Assembly (NCBI GenBank): GCA_963920765.1
Contig: OY987245.1
Location: 15,950,727-16,014,726, forward strand
Direction: 5' to 3'
Origin: Ulota crispa
Taxonomy: Eukaryota > Streptophyta > Bryopsida > Orthotrichales > Orthotrichaceae
Length of the DNA: 64,000 nucleotides
The notes beneath the pieces were generated by a model. That model ran no database searches. It had not been told where the DNA came from and saw nothing but the letters and a program-made list of their open reading frames with translations. This document shows positions 49,099 to 60,755 of the stretch, piece by piece (positions within the stretch are counted from its first letter, which is position 1; every line of letters begins with the position of its first letter). Position numbers and translations under genes: made by a program.

Positions 49099-50112
49099 GG
49101 TAGACACACCAATTCCCTAATCCCGATCTGTCCCCAATTTTGCACCCTACTTTTTAGGGTTTCACCACACATTGTTGAATCTATAGTGAGAGTGGAGCAC
49201 TGAACTCTACTTGCACAAGCAAATCTTGCCACATGTCAATTGCTAAACTGCTTTGGGAAGGTTGGGATTGGGACATTCAACTGCCATTATAGGAACACAA
49301 TCAAACAATTTCAAGGTTAGTTTAGAGTTGCTAATAGGGACTCCATGAGTTGCAACTTTGTCCTTTAATATAAAACAATGTACAATTTTTTTTTCCACAA
49401 ATTTATGTTCCATGATAGCTTATGGAAAGGTTTACCCTACTGGTCTTTTTCCTCAATTTTTCAAGACCTTAAGGTACCCCAAGCCCTTAAACGGTTAGGT
49501 ATGGGTAACCTGTTTTGCTAGGTATCTCCTTGCACGCAATTGTCTCGGGATGTGCTTGACTCATGTTTGATTACCAAGGATAAGAAGTTGATTTCTTCCC
49601 TGGAAGATCTCCCACACTTCATCCCCTCTTTTTCTACAAATTTAAATTTATTACATTGGTACGTTGCTATGAGTATGAGCGTATGCTGCAAAAAAAATTA
49701 TCTTTTGCGTTGCTGCAGCCTCAATTTGGGCAAGAAAAGCAAGACCTTCCTGATTCTCAGTTTTCTCCATCGCCAAACCAACAAGGTTTCATCCTTGTAG
49801 GTTTTTGTGGTGGTTCCACTAGGGGTTCCATGGACCGCACGAATAGCGGCCTTTCCTCATGAATAGTTCTGGATTCTCATTGAAATTTCCCTATGTAGGT
49901 TAGATGACATGTCGTTGTATAGGGCCATCGTAGAAAACTTCAGCATTGTCAAGTCATCCGTAATCCACCCGGCATATGGCCTCGTATACCAATCCTGATT
50001 TATTAATAGCAGATAAATCGTCACACAAAAGTTATATGATTTGAAGAGCATGAAAACTTTCATTCTAAAAGTGGAATAAAATATTGGTTTGGACATTGCA
50101 TGATCTAAATAT
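49099..50112. other. Intergenic DNA between SDR copy A and a foldback fragment
   Basis: Two overlapping frames of 68-86 codons (49,540-49,862, plus) show no motif. No gene assigned. Confidence 0.35.
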
Positions 50113-50400
50113 GGAAATTGATATGTGCACACCCCCTGGGAGGTAAATTATAGATTTCTACCATCAAAAAGCTGAAATTGAGAATTTTGAATTCAGATTT
50201 GGACTTTGAGACCCATGATTTAGCTTAGAACCATTAAAATAGGTTGCAATTGAACTCAATGAAAAAGCTTAGCTAGGGGGAAAAGTGTTACTTTTACTTT
50301 TGTTTGTAAAAAAAAATAAGCTTTTTTATTGGGTGTTGTTCAGTTGCAACCTTTTTTGTGGTTCTAGACTAAATCATGGTCTCTAAGTCCAAATCTTCAA
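50113..50400. mobile_element. Truncated foldback MITE, family of 33,704-34,115
   Basis: It starts GGAAATTGATATGTGCACAC and follows the family order through the centre. It stops abruptly at 'GTCCAAATCTTCAA', where the mirrored arm should go on for another 90 bp or so. The following sequence (ATACCGTCGTGAC) is unrelated and GC-richer. Confidence 0.68.
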
Positions 50401-51479
50401 ATACCGTCGTGACAAAGTCCTCTTCCAAACTCCACCAAGGTTGCTCCAGGTTTGCAAAGTCTTGCCTTGCCAACGAAAGTGCTGCCCACTCAAGCGTGCC
50501 ACTGACAAATTCCCTCCACGCCTTGCACGTCTAGCAAACACTGTCCACCACTGCAAAAGCCTGTAAACGCGGCTGCTGTGGTTGACTCCACTCCCAAGGG
50601 TTTGGGTAATGCATCTGCAACAGAATAGCAAGAATAACAATATTGAGCCAAAGGGAACTCTAGAAATTGTTTCTTATTGCTACTGTCAGACGGTTCTGCT
50701 ATCATGTTCCCAAAATTGCCTCCAAGACTGTCCATTTGCGTGGCCTAAAGCTCAACCACCAACAACAAAGACACACCGTAAGAGAAGATGACAAACCAGG
50801 GAAACTTTGAATATGGACAACATCAGACTAAGCAAAGTTGACAGGGAAAGGAGAAGTGCCGCTAAGCATTAGAGGCATGGTTTCAAGAGGCACGGCATAC
50901 CTTGCACTGCCGAAGACAAGTGCTGCGTGAGATTGACAAGAGCACCGGCAATGGAACAAGCTCCTAGCATCGTGGTTAGCAGGAGAGCATCCTCAAGAAC
51001 AGATGCAAAGTAGAGCAAACAAAACCTGCTGCAGCAAAGAGAACGATCACAATACTAAAGCCATTTAATTTAGGAAAATACTACTGCAGCAAAGGGAATG
51101 GTGCGCTACACAAGCGATTATGAAGTACTTCCTCTCTTGACAAAGAAATACAAGGTTAGGGAGAGTAGTGGACACGATAGACAAAGCCAGAGGAAGGAGC
51201 AGGTTTAGAGGAGAGAGAATATGCAAATGATGGAGCAAAAGATAGGGTTTAGAATTTGCCCAGGTGTAGCCTTATAACCCAAGGCTGATGCCCTTGACTG
51301 CTATGAGCCTGCAGTTCAACGTGAAATCCACACACTTTAGGGACAGTGATACTCTAAATTTGAGCATGAGAGAGGTCATGCTTATGGGATTAGGGTGAAG
51401 TCTTGAAGATTTTGGATATCTTCCCTCACATCCTTCTAGACAAAAATCATTACCCATAATCACTAGGTCATGCCGGCCT
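50401..51479. other. GC-richer segment without recognised gene
   Basis: A minus-strand frame (85 and 81 codons overlapping at 50,383-50,735) contains VADALPKPLGVESTTAAAF followed by a Gly/Cys stretch. It could be a remnant of a coding sequence that I cannot place. A CACTAGAAAAA terminus-like string is at 51,480. Confidence 0.25.
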
Positions 51480-51642
51480 CACTAGAAAAAAAGGAGGTGT
51501 TTAATGAAACCTGGAATGGATTCTAGTAATGCATGAATAACTACTATAGTGTAACAAGTACACATTAAACAACAATAAGACATAGTCACACCCCATATAT
51601 GTGGTTGCCGCCTAGAACTCACACGTACAAGCAGAAGCTCTC

Positions 51643-54600
51643 TCAACTGGATTTTTCAACAAATTTGTCAAAAGAACATCCATCAACATGGTCAAGCTCA
51701 AAAGCGTCATTCTCACCATCAAATGACATTATCACCATACAAATGATGGAATCAATGTCCACCCAAATAGAATCTGAATGGTCATATTTGAATTTAAGGA
51801 ATCCAAGGATTCTTCTAAAATAATTGAGATAGACCATGAAGCCGAATGAAACATTACCATTTCTCTTACCCTTGTTTACATCTCGGTTTAGGAGGTCAAT
51901 TGATTGGTTACAATTCCACCACCTTGTTCCCACTTTCCTTCTCATTTTTTGCACTTGCCCTACACACCATGTACCTTGGTCCACTCCAATAAGAACAAAA
52001 GTACTCTATAGATTCTTCAATAGTCTTCCTTTAAAGCGCTTCCCGGTGGTTGCAAATAAAGGACGGGTACATGTTGCACTTCTCTGCATGAAATAAATGC
52101 CACAATCCATCCCTAACCCTAATACCATTGTCTTTGTAGATGATGAAGCCCTTATGTAGTCATCTGAATTATTAAAGTAGATTGAATTCTTTACTCTTGT
52201 AAGTCAATCTTTTGAAATGAATGGATTTGCATTCAATTGTGACACTAGTGTAGACTTGTAGATGTTATGACTATCATACTGGACAAAGGGAATTACCTTC
52301 TTGCTGGGAACATTGGTCCTTACCTGAGTGTCCTCTGAATGTGTATCCAAGACGGCATCTGCAATCTTTGCTTCAAGCAAAGATAGGGATTGAACCCCGT
52401 CATCAACAATCTCCTCTTCACCTTCCGCGGTGGTCGGTGGGTCCAAGCTGGAACCTTCTGAAGGAATCAACTCTAGGTCTTCCCAAAGAACCTCAGTATT
52501 GCCGTCTTCTCCCCTAACTGGTGCTGCCGATGGAACATAAGCAAACAAGTGTGGGTCATTCCTTTTGGCCACCCACAGTGAGCTGAACCAGATTCTTTCA
52601 GGTTCTTGTGATGGAGGGGCCATATTTAGTAAGGTCAAAAGCCTTTGTGCCTCTTGAAGGCCTTTTTGCAAGGCGTATACTACATCAATTGGTGTGGATA
52701 TTGCATTGTAATCAGTCAAATGCAAGGGATTTTGTGCTGAAGCAGCGGGTGTAAATCAGCCCAAACATTTTTCATCTTGTTGTGGACTTTCCCAAACTTT
52801 AGTCCACCTTCCCTATACTCATTTGCTGTTAAATGATTTAGAGTATTTGCCGTATTTACAAGTTGGTGGAAGTTGTATGCCCTTTTGTGGTCTTCCATGC
52901 CACCAATTTTAGAGAAAAATATCTCACAAGCGTTGCTTCCGGTCAAATGTAGGGGAACAGCTAGAGTTGGGTACTTATCCTTGAAATGACAGATTAGCAA
53001 GACCACAAAATGGCAAGACATCTAAACATCAAGGAAGCATTGGTGAGAGACAAGATTAATAGCAGCCAATAGTGATTTCAAGTTTCTACCAATAGCGTGA
53101 TTTCTATATCTAAACTAGAGCCTCCGTATTCAGAAGAAAAAAGAGACCTTGGTCGCTAAAACAATCTTGGCCCTCAAATTCAACCTAGGTGACAGAAAAA
53201 TATCAATGTAGTTGGCTTAAACCTCAAGATAAAGTTCTGTCCCAAGGGTGCGCTCCTGATGCACCTTGTGTGATGTCCGTATCTTTGCTAGGCACTCTCT
53301 GGTTTTCTTTTGGCATACTCTTTGAGCAAAGGCCCAGTTCTGCTGATCCTTCCTATTTGTGTCCTCTAGCTTTAGGCCATGCTAACCTAAATTGAACTTG
53401 TTATAAACCAATCCAATATGAGTTAGACTTACCACATTGGAACCTAGCTGCGGAGTTTGCACGGGTGAATCCATTGGGTTAATCAGCTTTTTCCCGTTGT
53501 GGATGAAATCTTGATCATGTAGACCACATGCATTATTCTCAGCATCCAATTTCGCAGTGAACACCCATCCAAGCCACCCCACCGTTGGATGTTGCCCATT
53601 AGAACCTTTATACTCCTCCAGCATGAGTTGTCTCCGCCTTGAATCCCTATCACTCGCATGACCTAGAATTGGTCCAACCGCATCCTTGCAATTGCTGTCC
53701 CACAAATCCTGAATTCGGCCCCACTGACTTTTCACCCATTGTGAATCAAACGAGTTACAGGTATAATTAACACACAAAATTAGTCGTAGTAGCTTATCGT
53801 GAAGTGGGCTCACCATCACTACTCTAGCAAAATCTCCAACCTTATTAGAATAGAAGGCCTCAACAATTGTATTGTATCCATTCTCTCCAGTCTCTACAAT
53901 AGGTTTAAAATAAGATTCCTAAACATGAGTTTGAGTGGACCATAGAAACCAGCAAGCGTGGCAAACCTTTCCTCATAAGAAACCCTAGATCTTACCTTGG
54001 TCTCATCCTTTGCTAGTATTACAGGTACTGACCCCTCAATCTTGTGAGCAATTTTAACATCCCTATAAATTTCTACAATACTTTAAAAGATTTCTTTGTG
54101 TTCACTTGGGATATGCTGGATTCCTTTTTTATTATCTCTTTTAACAATGATATAACTCGGGCCCTCGTAATTTAGGGCAAATAGATCGCACATCTTACGC
54201 CCTCCATACACCTTCATGGCTTGGCCAAGTGCCTTGAAATTATTGGAAAACCTAGGACCTCCTTTCTTTTGATTGAGCTTAGTAGCAACATCCTGCAAAA
54301 AATCCCACAAAGCTAGCCTTCCTCCAAACGCCCCACATCGATGTACACTAAGAATGTCCCCACAAAATTTGAAGAGATTGTGCTCACTAGAAGAAGCAAG
54401 AGCAGACTCTTTTAGGAATGGCCATTTGATTTTAAACTGGGCAATCCTCACCTTTGCTGCCCAAAGGTACAAGCGCTCCATTCTTAGCTTTTTAGATATT
54501 ATCCTATTATGCGCAGTAAGTTCTGGCAAAGACAGGTACCCAATTCTCCTTCCACCCTCAGTCGTTCTTGCTCCTTGTTTTTCAGTACAAGTATCCTCCC

Positions 54601-55988
54601 TAACCATCCTTAACTGGAAGTCTGTTTGCAGTGGAATTGAGCAACACATACTACAAGTTAAATTAGGCTACGACAAGTTAGTCATTGAAACCTTGTAGCA
54701 ATTACGGTGCTTGAAAGTTCCAGCAATTACCACACTTCACCATCTACCTGCACAACTTCCTGGATCCAAGGTTTAGCGTACCAACTTTGACTTGGCTTGG
54801 CATCCAAGAAGAGGCCTTGCACTTCACAAGATTTTCCCCATACATAATACGAGGACCTCTAAAGCCCCAACATATCAGCATGTTGCAATCACTGTGATCT
54901 AAACTCAAAGAAGAATGTACTTGCTGCCTATGGCCAAAGAACGAATGTAACAATCTCTGATTTGTTTGTGAACTATCTCCCAAAGACTTTGTGGGCCATT
55001 CCTTGCATCCCAAAAGTACTGCAATGCCTTTAGGGTTCCGGGTCTGCAGCATCTTCTTTGCATGCCTGCTGCCCATTGCGTGGTTCATCAAATTTGCCTC
55101 CAAGTTTTTTTTGGGAGGACACAAATTGTAAATGTTGTTCCAAGTGAAACACTTGGTTTTCCACCATAAACTCTTCAATTTAGTGCAGTTGGGGTCCCCT
55201 CCAAGCAATTGGAAAGTTTCTCAAGCAGAATCAATGGAATTGTTCACCAACTTTGAGATCTTGACACCTTCAAGCACTAGCTGCTTGTGATCTTCATTTG
55301 TCAAAATCATAGTTTTTTTACCATTTGCTACTGATTGGAGGTGATTGCACCAATCTACACCCTTTTTGGAGCACCAGCTACGAATGTGTTGGTTGCTCAT
55401 TATGTGACTTTTTTCTGAAATTCAAGAACAAGTTCAAAACCCTATCTCTACTGTGTTGTCTATCAATCCCTCCAAACCCCTTTTTACACTCGAGGTAGTA
55501 CAAAATTACAATTGCTTTGCCGTCTTGGTCATACGATTTGAGGTCCCACTTGTGATCCTCCAACAATACCTCCTTCAATGCAACCCTAAGTTTGTCCTCC
55601 CCCCCTAATACATGGCTAGGACTTCAGCAGGTAAAAGTTGTGACTAGAGCAGGCTGTCTTTGGAGGATTTGCTAATCCTGGAACATGAGGGTGGATCAAT
55701 GGCAATGTCGTTGCTGCCACTATTCAACAGAGGGAAATTGTGCTCTTCAGCGTCCATGTTAGTGCTCTATAGACTGTCAATGTTGTTCAATGCCTCTAAA
55801 ATAATTGCTACCCGGCAGACCTCCTTAGGATCCCAATACTAATAAGCAAATTTGATGACACTTTTTTTTTCCAATCAAACCCTTAAGCCCTCTAATGTTT
55901 CTTCGTCAATGGCTTTCATTTTGCCAATGCACTTAGCAATTGCACTTTCATCAGCCAACGTGTAAAGCTTGATCTTCTTCATTGCCAT
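51643..55988 (-). pseudogene. Broken multicopy transposase-like gene
   Basis: Minus-strand fragments in order make one former protein of roughly 1,000 or more residues. A likely start MAMKKIKLYTLADES is at 55,988. A Lys/Trp-rich part includes KLKSLWWKTKCFTWNNIYNL (about 55,180). A middle part (54,649-54,083) includes SVHRCGAFGGRLALWDFLQD. Then come VPVILAKDETKVRSRVSY with LAGFYG (about 53,950), ILGHASDRDSRRRQLML and LHDQDFIHNGKKLINPM (about 53,500-53,680), HLTGSNACEIFFSKIGGME (about 52,930) and IYKSTLVSQLNANPFISKD (52,207). Spaced acidic residues (DE, ...SDRDSRR, D-x4-H-x2-KK-x2-N) resemble DDE transposases of the P/Kolobok type; that is inference. I remember similar uncharacterised high-copy ORFs in moss. 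It is broken by TAA at 54,083, shifts near 53,910 and 52,728, TGA at 52,204 and TAG at about 52,006. Confidence 0.7.
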
Positions 55989-57295
55989 AGTAAGGCTTCT
56001 CTCCTGAAATGCAACCGTAAAGCATTAGAGTAGAAGAAACCCTAAAACTAGGAAATCTTGATACGAACAAAAAATGAGCAAGTAAATCAAAAGTATGCTA
56101 AGAAACCCTATTAGTGAGCCTCAAACCCTAACTAAGAAGCCCGAACATTGAATTGAAAACAAGGCAATGCATGAGTTTTTAACTCATCCTAAACTTTAGA
56201 AGAGGGTAACCCTGAAGAAAGAAACTGCTCAGTAGTGCAACGTTGCCTTTATTCAAAACCCTAAAAATTGCTAAGTGAATTTATCCGCCACCTTAAAAAC
56301 TTGCAACCTGCAATAGATACCCTTAACACCCAAGAGACCCTCAAGTGCTTCACAGTCTCATACAAATGTGAAGAGAAACTTGAATCCAAACCACATCTTC
56401 TAGCAATAAAACACACATAGCACAATTCCTCAACAATGTAAAATCGGAAACAAAGAATCAGCAGAATGAGGGATGCGCACGGCAATTTTGGTAAAGCTTG
56501 TGAATTTCAAGAGAACCCTAAACCTAAAAACCTGATTTCTGCTGCGCTTGTTAACTCGCCGTAACTCGTCCTGTATACGCGGTATCACACAACCATAGTC
56601 ACATTGCGCGCTATCTTCAAGGAGCACGTTGCAAGTAAACACATTCCGGAGGAAGAGTAGTAATGATAGCAAATCCAAACCACAACTTGCCAGTTACTTG
56701 CAACCAATGAATTCAAGGAACATCAAGAATTTAGGTTACGGCAACCTTGCAATTCAATGCACGGGGTGCTGAGTTCAAAGAAATTTCACGCGCATTGCAA
56801 GATCCAAGGAGCCTCAACACTAGCAATGGTAGTAATGTCAAGCACACGAGGGGAATCCAAGAGAGAAGTTACCAAAAAAACCTGCCGTTGCTACTGTTTC
56901 CAACAAGCTTAACTCTCAAGCTCTAAACTAAACTATGTGAAGCTGCCACGTATCCCTATGCATATCCTATACCCTTGACTTTTTCATCCACTACCTTTAC
57001 AACTTGTACAGAAAGTGAAAAATTGTTCATTCACACTAGTCATACACTTATAATAATACTCATCCTACTAGGGATTTTAAAGGGAACCCTATTTTTCATA
57101 CCCTACTTTTTTCTAAGAAAATAAATTGGAGGTATTTTTAACTACCCTATTTTATATGTAATGCAACAATAGAGATATGTTTAATGCTATGATATATCTA
57201 AAACAAATATAAAATTTATGTCCATTGAATTAAATGGACCCTATTTTTTACCTCACCTAGTTTTCTAAAATTTGGGGAGTGACCCCCCTAGGGTA
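55989..57295. other. Region upstream of the broken transposase-like gene
   Basis: Contains short frames only. It may include the untranslated leader or terminal part of the element, but no inverted terminal repeat partner for 51,480 was found here. Confidence 0.3.
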
Positions 57296-57748
57296 ATTCC
57301 AATTTTTGAATTTTACATATATCTTCCAATTTTGCCTAGTGTATATGCAAATTTCATGACCTCATGGCATTGCTAGATTTTACAAAGTGTGATTCACACC
57401 TCTAGTTCATTTGAAAATTCTCCCACACTTACTTAACTTGGTCTTCCACAAGGAAAAATAGACCTTAGCTTTGCTTAGAGCAATTTTTTTGATTTATAAG
57501 CTGTTAAAGGCTTCTGAAATTTTTGGGCAATAGTGAAAAAAACCTTTTTTTCCCTTTAGATGTCAATATCTCACTCCTCTACAACAAAAATGAGCTGATT
57601 CTTTTCCCACAAGTACCTCCCGTAGTCTAGAGCAAGATCTTACAATTGGATTTCAAAAAAAACTTTTTTCCAATCTTTCTACTCATTCCCCCAAAAGTGG
57701 CAGTTTTTTAGTGACTTTCACAAAAAAAAGGGCTTGGTCCTTTAGGGA
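57296..57748. mobile_element. Truncated TTAA-family element, copy 5, reversed
   Basis: The right edge reads GGTCCTTTAGGGA followed by TTAA (57,749-57,752), with 'GAAAGTC...AAAACTGCCAC' text of the family's left end in reverse complement. Homology to copy 1 extends to about 57,296 ('ATATGCAAATTTCATGACCT' mirrors 18,110-18,130) and then stops, so roughly half the element is missing. Confidence 0.65.
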
Positions 57749-57794
57749 TTAATGCCTTGGGGGCAAAATTGCGTATAATTTGTGGAGTTTTCAC

Positions 57795-58556
57795 TAAGAT
57801 AGCAACACCCATGTCCATCACCTCTAAAATCTTGGAAAATTTGTGGAAGTGAATAGATTTAATTACAAAGGTGTACAACATGTGAACATGAAACCCGTCT
57901 TGAAATTAGGTGCAATTGTAGTTGGCTCTTTAAAAAATCTCAACTTATTCTCACAATATTCAAATAATATATTTGAAAGTGCAAACTCATCATTTTTCTC
58001 TTGCTAACAAGATCCTATAATTTGCTAGATGTTTCACTAGAAAAAGATGAACCCTCCACTAGGCCCTAAAGAATGGTCTCTCTTAACATTTATTGGACCT
58101 AGACTAGGTATACTAAAAGCATGTGCAAAGTGTCTCTACCTCATATGACTTTCCTATTGTACATCACAAAAACTATGAATAGAAAATGACAATCTAGTAC
58201 TATGTCACAATTTCTTAATTATTCTCCTACTATTGTACACAATCTTAACTAATGTTACCTCACATGCACTAGATTAAGGATTTTAATATAGAGAAAAAGG
58301 ACCATAGTAATATGTACATGTAATTGTGACGCCCAATGAAAACTAAACATGCCAATGTGAGCAATGATGGTAGTCAAAAGCATAATAGGGTGTAAGAAAT
58401 TTTTATTATTCCAAAGTACAAATTAAAACAGTTAAGAAGACTCCTTAAGAGGGGTTCTTAGGGACCTTATGGAGGGCTCATATTTTTTCTAATGATTAAT
58501 AATCATCATGTTCAAAACCCTTAATTAATTTGACAGTTATGGGTGCTCTTACCTTA
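57795..58556. mobile_element. MITE, TAAGGTA...CACCCATAA family, copy 3, interrupted
   Basis: The left end TAAGATAGCAACACCCAT and right end ATGGGTGCTCTTACCTTA match inversely. The interior equals the 11.7-kb copy up to 'GCTAGATGTTT' (58,034) and resumes with 'ATTAATAATCATCATG' (58,495). The 460 bp between are a nested insertion. Confidence 0.72.
58035..58494. mobile_element. 460-bp CACTA-type element nested in a MITE
   Basis: The left end CACTAGAAAAAGATGAACCC and the right end, read inversely, CATTAGAAAAAATATGAGCC share the CACTAGAAAAA-type terminus and the adjacent CCCTCCA. It sits exactly where the uninterrupted relative at 11,966-11,976 reads GATGTTTATTAATAATC. No clear 3-bp duplication remains. 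Confidence 0.62.
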
Positions 58557-58893
58557 GTAGATAGTAAAAATATTGTTTGCATAGATTAAGATTTCAAACC
58601 CTCAGTTTATATAACTTCTCAAAAAGTAACAACTATACCAATATGGAGCTTAAAGCTTCATCTAAGCAGAACATATTTTTTCAAGTATTTGTTACATTGT
58701 TACAATGTAGTGCTGTATGCTTCAATGACATGACCATGTATGGGTCCCAGAGTCCATTATCACCGCTAAATATGCTCAATTTCAAATCAAGCATGGCATT
58801 ATTCACGTGGTATACCGTATATTCACTGGGTTTTGTAGTATTAAAATTTGAGAAAATCTGAAGAACACTCTTACGTATTTTGGAAAAAGCTTT

Positions 58894-59035
58894 TAACGCC
58901 ATATTCGTTAATTTGGGAAGAACTTTGATTTTGGGAGTTTAAGGTGACCACCTTAAACTGAGCTCTAGGTGTAAGGTGAGTACAACTTGGGAATCTGGTT
59001 TTCTTAATTTAATGAATATGATGTTTCTTGTGATT
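58894..59035. mobile_element. Small foldback MITE (AACRCCATATT family), copy 3
   Basis: TAACGCCATATTCGTTAATT at the left is mirrored by TTAATTTAATGAATATGATG at the right. Length is about 142 bp. Related to 30,119 and 43,880. Confidence 0.55.
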
Positions 59036-59221
59036 TTTAAAATTGCAAAAATATCTTTGTAAGAATTTCATAATATTGTAGTGCGAGTGTCTTGTGTTTG
59101 GCAAAAGGTATATAACCACCCCTTAACTATTCATACATGATACAAAAAGCACTAAAATATCCTCCTTCAATTCACCACCAAACAACCAGCTTTGTGCTAA
59201 ATAATAAAGCTAATAGCTTAA

Positions 59222-59743
59222 CCCCAAAATGACCCTGAGGAGAGAATGTGTCCTCAACCAATTTTTGTAGTTAAACAAAACCTTACCAAATTACTACTTT
59301 TAATGATTTATATTTTTGAAATTTTCTTTTGAAGTTTGGTATTAGCTTCAACAATCAGATTTTGCAATTGATTGATTATGATTTTTCTATTCAAGATTTT
59401 GTGCAAGGGTGTCCATTGCAATCTTGACTTTATGTATTGTTGAGGGCTCTTGGGAGTGAGCCTCAAATACACTAGATCTTTAAGGAAAAATCACATTAGA
59501 AATTCATTTAAAATAATTGTAGAGTAGATTTTGAGAAGTCATAAAATGATTGGGGTTATGCATGTTAGGCCCTTTAACTTCATGCTTTTTTGGTGACCAA
59601 CTTTTTAAATTTGACATGTGAAAAGAAGTTTGAAAGACTTCAAATCACTTTCACAACTTTAACACCCTCATGATTAAACATTATGATCTTTCAATCCATA
59701 AGGGATATTGTTGTGTTTTCTTTTCTAATGTGATCTCTAACAG
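59222..59743. mobile_element. Truncated copy of the 1,462-2,112 element
   Basis: It begins at TTAA + CCCCAAAATGACC. Shared interior text includes 'GATTTTGCAATTGA...', 'TGTCCATTGCAATCTTGA', 'GTGAGCCTCAAATACACTAG' and 'GTTGTGTTTTCTTTTC...GTGATCTCTAAC'. It ends at about 59,743, where the next MITE begins; the right terminus is missing. Confidence 0.6.
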
Positions 59744-59748
59744 GGAAT

Positions 59749-59998
59749 GCTAAATTGTGAGCATGGATTCATGAGCCATGAGTTATGAGCATTTTTTTTT
59801 GTCAAAATATTAAATTTCATTTATAAATGTGTACATAGGACCTTACAATTTCACATTATAAACATTCACCTCTTGAAAAATTGTTATTTTTTAAATTCTT
59901 TCATTAATTTTGAGCTCAAAATTGATCCCTGCTCACAAAATCTTGGCTCACCGCTCATAGGCTCACTGTTCTACACTCACAAAATAGCTTACCTCAAT
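59749..59998. mobile_element. Small MITE with GCTAAATTGTGAGC ends, copy 2
   Basis: The left end GCTAAATTGTGAGC and right end CTCACAAAATAGC are inverted copies with one or two differences. Length is 250 bp. It shares its interior with 43,228-43,421. Confidence 0.62.
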
Positions 59999-60382
59999 CT
60001 TTAACATATCTAGTTTGTTTTTATAATGTTACAGTTCAAAAAGAATTGATACAACTTATCAAACTGTTGGCTTTTTTAATTTAAGTTAGAGCAAATTCCT
60101 TGAAGCTCAGGAATATCCAGGATCGTTTTGGGGTTAATCGAAGATGGTTCCAGCACTTTGCGGAACGACCACACGCAGAGAAATACCCAGCCAAACAGAT
60201 AAGTTAAACATCCCAAGATCGACAGAACCCGGGGAGACAAGATCGCTAACAATGATCAGTGCATTAGACCAGATATTATAGAATCACAAAAGAATGTACG
60301 CTCGTCATGGGAGATGACACGTAAGACTCGTAAGTGTGAAGAAGGAAGAAGGACTGGATGCAGAACCCTTAGTAAAGTATTG

Positions 60383-60390
60383 TATAAATA
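60383..60390 (+). promoter_or_regulatory. Candidate TATA box of SDR copy B
   Basis: TATAAATA lies 366 bases before the ATG within DNA conserved between the two SDR copies. A transcription start about 30 bases downstream would leave a long 5' UTR. Confidence 0.45.
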
Positions 60391-60755
60391 CTGAAGAATC
60401 CCTTCCAGCGTAGCTCACAAGTGCAACTGTGAAAATTCCTTTCAACTTGCAAGGGAAAGCGAAGTCTACGAATGTCGCAGCTAAGGGCCATTCAGTACAT
60501 GCTTGGAATGTATCTCTCATACAACTTACTCTCTCTAGATTTCCAAAGAGTGGCATTGCGAGGTTGCTCACTCGCGTTTGGAGGTGCCTTTGCTTTCGAA
60601 ATGAGTCTCTGACAACGTATTGATGGTCACTTGCTCTGTGATCTACAGAGAGTAGCTCGTCCACTCATTTTAGTTGGGTACGTGAGGAATTTTGTAGTGG
60701 GGGTTCTGGAAGACATAGCCGCAGGGAGCGAGTGGATAGAGACTCGATTTGCACC

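Noticed and set aside
50383..50735. Minus-strand frames with VADALPKPLGVESTTAAAF as a gene
   Set aside because: Two overlapping short frames, no recognised domain, adjoining a truncated MITE; left as unassigned.
60732..60755. Upstream in-frame extension of the SDR genes by eight codons
   Set aside because: It begins with GTG, not ATG. The ATG in GCACCATGAC at 60,756 (48,529 in copy A) is the natural eukaryotic start.
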